Of a stretch of DNA of 42,378 bases, positions 38,279 to 42,378 are shown one piece after another. The translations under genes and the position numbers were made by a program. The DNA comes from Microcaldota archaeon (GTDB lineage: Archaea > Micrarchaeota > Micrarchaeia > Burarchaeales > Fermentimicrarchaeaceae), in NCBI GenBank assembly GCA_013425335.1, contig JACCLG010000024.1, positions 1-42,378 of the forward strand, given 5' to 3'. The number at the start of each line of letters is the position of its first letter. Position 1 is the stretch's first letter. The notes under the pieces are model-generated. The model saw only the letters and a list, made by a program, of their open reading frames with translations. It did not search any database and was not told the DNA's origin.

Positions 38279-40030
38279 ATGTCTATGAGCCGCTCCAAAA
38301 GAAGTTCAAAACTTCTATACGTGCTTGTTCTGCTATTCATCATCATGGTTCTCGTAAAATCCTATTTCGCATTAAAGTTCGTGAACCCGAGCATCATACC
38401 TGACGAGGCAACCTACAGCAACATGGCAAAAAATATAGGCATTGGTAAATTCACTAGTGGCGTGCCGTACGCAGCGATGCCGCCTCCGGGCTATTCCATA
38501 TTCCTCTCTGTTGCCAATGTATCCTCGAATGCGGACTTGGTCTACCATCTCATGCTGATCATCAACTGCATACTAAGTTCCTCAATAATATTCCCGGCTT
38601 TTTTCATACTAAAAAAATTTATTGATGAGGAAGAAGCGCTATACTTCTCCCTTGCAGCCTCCTGCCTTCCATCCGTGGCGGTTTACTTCCCGCTCCTTAT
38701 GAGCGAGAACCTCTTCTTGCCCCTCTTCCTATTCTCCGCCTGGTTCCTGCTCGAATCCGTCAGCAGGAAAAGCCTGCTTCTTGATTTCCTCTCAGGCTTC
38801 TCAGTATTCATGCTGGTGCTGACGCGCGCAATTGGAGTTGCGATGATCCCAGGGCTTTTGCTCGCTCTGTTCTACAAGTTCAAGCTTACAAAAGACAGAG
38901 AATACTCCGCCATCCTTAAGAGCGGATGCATCATGCTGCTTTCGTTTATCCTGCCCTTCCTGGCCTGGTACTACTACAAAATAAATGTAGTAGCCCCGCA
39001 ACTTTCCCTGCAAGAGTTCTCTGGTTCATCAAACTATACAATTGACCTATCAGGCTACAGCCTACCATTCTACATAAACGGTATAAAATCCGCTTTCAGC
39101 AGCGTGCAGTCACTGCTCGCATTTCTAAGCCTGTCAATTCATGAAGTGGACTATCTGCTTCTCGTAACCTACTTCGCATTCCTTATTTTCGCAGCATACT
39201 CTGTTTACAAGCGGGATTCCCTGGCAAAGAAGCATGAGTACTCCGTATTCGCCTCTTATACCATCGTCTCTTTCCTTGTGCTGACCTTTATAACAACGAT
39301 TCACATGTATTCCGCATTGATGAGCGGTTTGAGTTACTACACAATCTTCGGCAGATACATTGATCCTTTTGTCGTCCCGTTCTTCATAATGGGCGTAATC
39401 GGCTTCTACCAGTTCCAGAAGGAAAAAGAGCGCAAGCCTATGCACGCAGCAACCGATTCCTACCTCCTGGCGGGGACGTACATTCTTCTTTTAGCAATTT
39501 TTACATACACCATGCCCATGCCCCAAAATATACACTTCATGACGGCCAATTTGATCTCTACGCTCTACCTTGCCGCATTCAACATCCCACCATTGCTCCT
39601 TGTCGCTGCGAGCCTCCCCTTATTCCTATTCATGTTCCTCATGCAAAAGAACGACACGCTCACAAAAATTCTGGTTCTATCCATAATATTTGTTTCACTA
39701 CTGGTAACCTCATTCTCAATCCTGATGTTCTACCCAGCCCCAAATGAGACGGAGAGCAGATACTCAGTAGCAAGGTATCTACAGAAGCACGCCTCACAAG
39801 ACACATTGACTCTCTTTGACTCAGAGAATCTAGATCTCAACCAAACCTTTGTGTTCTACTCTATCTCCTTCTGGAGCAAAAGCCGCCTCATGCTGTACCC
39901 GCTAAACGACTCACGAGTTTGCCCCACCGTAAAGGCAGATTACCTCGTATCCAACAAGACTCTTGCATACCCATACGGGAATGTCACCTCGGATGGGGCG
40001 TATAATCTGTACATCGTAAACTGCAGCTAG
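38279..40030 (+). CDS. polytopic membrane protein, putative GT-C/ArnT-like glycosyltransferase
   Basis: 583 aa, many TM helices, PSIIPDEATYSNMAKNIG first-loop acidic motif typical of GT-C/GT39-like enzymes. Confidence 0.65.
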   Translation: MSMSRSKRSSKLLYVLVLLFIIMVLVKSYFALKFVNPSIIPDEATYSNMAKNIGIGKFTSGVPYAAMPPPGYSIFLSVANVSSNADLVYHLMLIINCILSSSIIFPAFFILKKFIDEEEALYFSLAASCLPSVAVYFPLLMSENLFLPLFLFSAWFLLESVSRKSLLLDFLSGFSVFMLVLTRAIGVAMIPGLLLALFYKFKLTKDREYSAILKSGCIMLLSFILPFLAWYYYKINVVAPQLSLQEFSGSSNYTIDLSGYSLPFYINGIKSAFSSVQSLLAFLSLSIHEVDYLLLVTYFAFLIFAAYSVYKRDSLAKKHEYSVFASYTIVSFLVLTFITTIHMYSALMSGLSYYTIFGRYIDPFVVPFFIMGVIGFYQFQKEKERKPMHAATDSYLLAGTYILLLAIFTYTMPMPQNIHFMTANLISTLYLAAFNIPPLLLVAASLPLFLFMFLMQKNDTLTKILVLSIIFVSLLVTSFSILMFYPAPNETESRYSVARYLQKHASQDTLTLFDSENLDLNQTFVFYSISFWSKSRLMLYPLNDSRVCPTVKADYLVSNKTLAYPYGNVTSDGAYNLYIVNCS

Positions 40031-40060
40031 AGCGACAGCAATTTAATTGTTGCACAACAA

Positions 40061-42058
40061 ATGCCTACTCGGTGTGAGATGAACAAGGAACTATTTATTG
40101 CAATCTTCCTCATACTTGTCATACTCATATTCACAACACCCACTGTCCCCTACCTGAGTGGTCTCGATAACTGGTACCAGTACAGAATTGCAGAATACGC
40201 GTTTGAACAGGGTGTCAGACCCAACTTTGATCCCCTTTCCAACATGGGTGAGAATATAGTCTATCCGCCCCTGCTGCACTACCTCCTAGCCATACCTGCC
40301 CACATTCCTGGCTTGAGCGTGATGATGATGGCGCAAATCTACCCTCCCCTGGCAGCTATTCTCACTCTCATATTCGTATTCCTTTTTGTAAGGGAAGTTT
40401 TTGATGAGAAGACTGCAATGCTCGCAGCCCTTATTCTATCCTTGCTACCCATCTTCAAACTCATTACCTCATTCGGCTACTCAGACCATGATGCACTGGA
40501 TTTCGTCTTCGTATCCTCAACAATGTTCTTTTTCGTCAGGGCAATAAGCACCAAAGCTCATGCTGCGCCAGAGCAGTTATCCACTGTCGTCAATTCAAAT
40601 GACCTTCTAATTAAGCCTAAAAGACGGTGGGAAAGTTTCATCTACTATGCGCTTGCAGGTGTTTCCTTGGGTCTGTTCTCCCTTGAATGGGGGGGCTTTC
40701 CGATGCTGGTTGTCCCGCTATGCGGTTTCATGCTTCTCTGTGCAATCCTGAACTCTAGGCTGAAACTGCTTGATAACAATATGGTAATGGGTTTCCTGCT
40801 ATTCTCTGCTGTTTCCACTGGAATTGCGTCTCTCTGGTACGGTTCAGACATATTGCCCATATTCGCGGCTGAGCTGATATCCGCAGCATTCTCCTACATT
40901 GCGGTAAGGTTTGAGGGCAATAGCAGAGTGCCGCTTGTCCTGGTTGCAATTATACTCTCCTTCATCCCGATTTTATACTTCTTTGGAGGAGACATCATAA
41001 ATGTAGGTCTTACCTATGTGGGGTTGAGGGATAGGGACGTATACCTGCAGTATGTCGCCGAGCTGCAAACCCCGCATTTCAACGATTTCTCCAACCTTTA
41101 CGGGGTACAGCTGCTCTCCTTCCTAATTGGGCTGGGCTTGTTTGTGATGTCAACAAAGGAGCTGAAGAGGCACACCCTCCTCTTCGCAGCCTGTTTTATA
41201 TTCTTCCTCTTCCTCGCCTCCTCTGCCTTGCGGTTCCTCCAGTATTTCGGCATATTTGTCTCAATTTTCTCAGCCTACCTGCTCGTAAAAATATTCGAAG
41301 TGGTAAACAAGTCGGTGAAAAAGGACGTATTCATACCTTTAATGCTCCTCTCGGCACTGCTTTTTATGCAGCCCCCAGTTCCCACCATTGTAATTTCTGG
41401 AGACTGGTACAATTCGCTCCAATGGCTGAGGAGCAACTCACATTCAACTGATGTCGTGCTCACATGGTGGGATTACTCCCCATGGGTGAATGGCGTTGCC
41501 TGGAGGAAGACGGTCGTGAACAACCAGCCTCCTGGAAGGTTTGACGACGACATGATATTCTTCGGGACAGACGACTGGAGCAAGGCGCAGAACCTGCTTG
41601 AGAAATACAACGTGAGTTATGTGATAGTCAGCGAAGGGATTCTGGATAATATAAAAACCTCGCAAAGCTTCATTAACAAGACTATCAATTTCCAGCAGTC
41701 CAGAGTTTTGAGCCAGGGAAATCTCTACCAGATGGGATTCAGCGGCAGCTTCAGAACATACTTTGACCCCACCTCCAAGCTTGCATGGGATCAGGACTAC
41801 AGCGGGGGCAAGACGTACTACAGGGAGCTAGGCGTGCTGAATGCCGGAACCTCCGAGGAGCAGCACTTCACTGCGAACCTCTCTGGAGCGCAGTTCAATG
41901 ATTATTACCTGTTTATATACTCAGACATTGCAGTAAGGATTCCCAAGGATACAAAGGACAGGGTTTTCTTCAACCTGATGTATACCAACTCAACCATACC
42001 CTACCTGAAGCTTGTGAAGGAAACTGGAGAGGTTAGAATTTATAAAGTAATAAAATGA
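40061..42058 (+). CDS. STT3/AglB oligosaccharyltransferase-like (paralogue 2)
   Basis: 665 aa; LSGLDNWYQYRIAEYAFEQG, FGYSDHDALDF, VLTWWDYSPWVNGVAWRKTVV (variant of WWDYG). Confidence 0.88.
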   Translation: MPTRCEMNKELFIAIFLILVILIFTTPTVPYLSGLDNWYQYRIAEYAFEQGVRPNFDPLSNMGENIVYPPLLHYLLAIPAHIPGLSVMMMAQIYPPLAAILTLIFVFLFVREVFDEKTAMLAALILSLLPIFKLITSFGYSDHDALDFVFVSSTMFFFVRAISTKAHAAPEQLSTVVNSNDLLIKPKRRWESFIYYALAGVSLGLFSLEWGGFPMLVVPLCGFMLLCAILNSRLKLLDNNMVMGFLLFSAVSTGIASLWYGSDILPIFAAELISAAFSYIAVRFEGNSRVPLVLVAIILSFIPILYFFGGDIINVGLTYVGLRDRDVYLQYVAELQTPHFNDFSNLYGVQLLSFLIGLGLFVMSTKELKRHTLLFAACFIFFLFLASSALRFLQYFGIFVSIFSAYLLVKIFEVVNKSVKKDVFIPLMLLSALLFMQPPVPTIVISGDWYNSLQWLRSNSHSTDVVLTWWDYSPWVNGVAWRKTVVNNQPPGRFDDDMIFFGTDDWSKAQNLLEKYNVSYVIVSEGILDNIKTSQSFINKTINFQQSRVLSQGNLYQMGFSGSFRTYFDPTSKLAWDQDYSGGKTYYRELGVLNAGTSEEQHFTANLSGAQFNDYYLFIYSDIAVRIPKDTKDRVFFNLMYTNSTIPYLKLVKETGEVRIYKVIK

Positions 42059-42213
42059 ACCCGAGCAGCGTGACGAACTGCTGAAGCTGCTCATGGAAAA
42101 CACCTGGTAACACGAACTGGCGACTTCAAACATTACGCTGCTGGGTCAGGCAGCGCGGAGAAGAAATGATAAAAAATGAAGGTTTCGGCAGTTTGATGCC
42201 TCCGAGGGAAAAT

Positions 42214-42265
42214 AGTGGCATGCTCCCACCCTAAAGCGTGTGGGATTTCCCGCTCACCTTGTTAA
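42214..42265 (-). repeat. 52-bp hairpin repeat, copy 3 (IS200/IS605 right-end-like)
   Basis: Reverse complement ttaacaaggtgagcgggaaatcccacacgctttagggtgggagcatgccact; one-base deletion relative to copies 1 and 2. Confidence 0.85.
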
Positions 42266-42378
42266 AGAAATTATTCACCACGTACCGCAAGTTAGTCTGA
42301 TAACTTTCTTCATGACCTACATATTCAACAAGTTTTGCTCTTTTTTTGATCTGGCTTTTTCTAATTTTGCACTTCTTG
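42231..42378 (-). CDS. partial ORF running off the window; identity unresolved, its 3' end is repeat copy 3
   Basis: Hand translation: ...KKCKIRKSQIKKRAKLVEYVGHEESYQTNLRYVVNNFFNKVSGKSHTL*, open to the window edge; absent from the ORF track (under 60 aa). Confidence 0.5.
   Translation of the reverse strand, partial: KKCKIRKSQIKKRAKLVEYVGHEESYQTNLRYVVNNFFNKVSGKSHTL

Noticed and set aside
1-42378. CRISPR array, cas or other classical defence-system genes
   Set aside because: I saw no regularly spaced direct repeats. The only dispersed repeat has three copies 9-20 kb apart, and no Cas-like or nuclease/helicase defence genes were recognised.

Overview
This is an archaeal window. Supporting features: two STT3/AglB oligosaccharyltransferases, geranylgeranyl reductase, archaeal-type CCA-adding enzyme, ABCE1/Rli1, Pelota, Dph6- and RibL-like enzymes, and a tRNA with a BHB intron. 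I did not resolve the lineage. Two blocks of surface-glycan/N-glycosylation genes (about 0-16.9 kb and 34.5-42.1 kb) flank a housekeeping core: PAC2 protein, tRNA-Leu, a DUF47/ABC transporter, cca-alaX-asnS-ribL-dph6, MTA/SAH deaminase, JAMM-PfkB, a serpin lipoprotein, and a head-to-head ABCE1/Pelota pair. The most notable observations are: (1) a tRNA-Leu(UAA) with a 17-nt intron at a non-canonical position in the anticodon stem, with a complete hand-folded bulge-helix-bulge; (2) three copies of a ~53-bp hairpin repeat ending ...GTGGGAGCATGtCACT. It resembles an IS200/IS605 right end / omega-RNA 3' end but no transposase is visible. One copy supplies the stop codons of two convergent genes, one sits in a divergent promoter, and one is the 3' end of an ORF running off the window; (3) a serpin lipoprotein with a Cys-rich N-terminal segment; (4) two divergent AglB paralogues, one with WWDYS instead of WWDYG; (5) an internally deleted methyltransferase relic. 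I saw no CRISPR array, rRNA or complete transposase. All family calls were made by eye from translations, without database searches.
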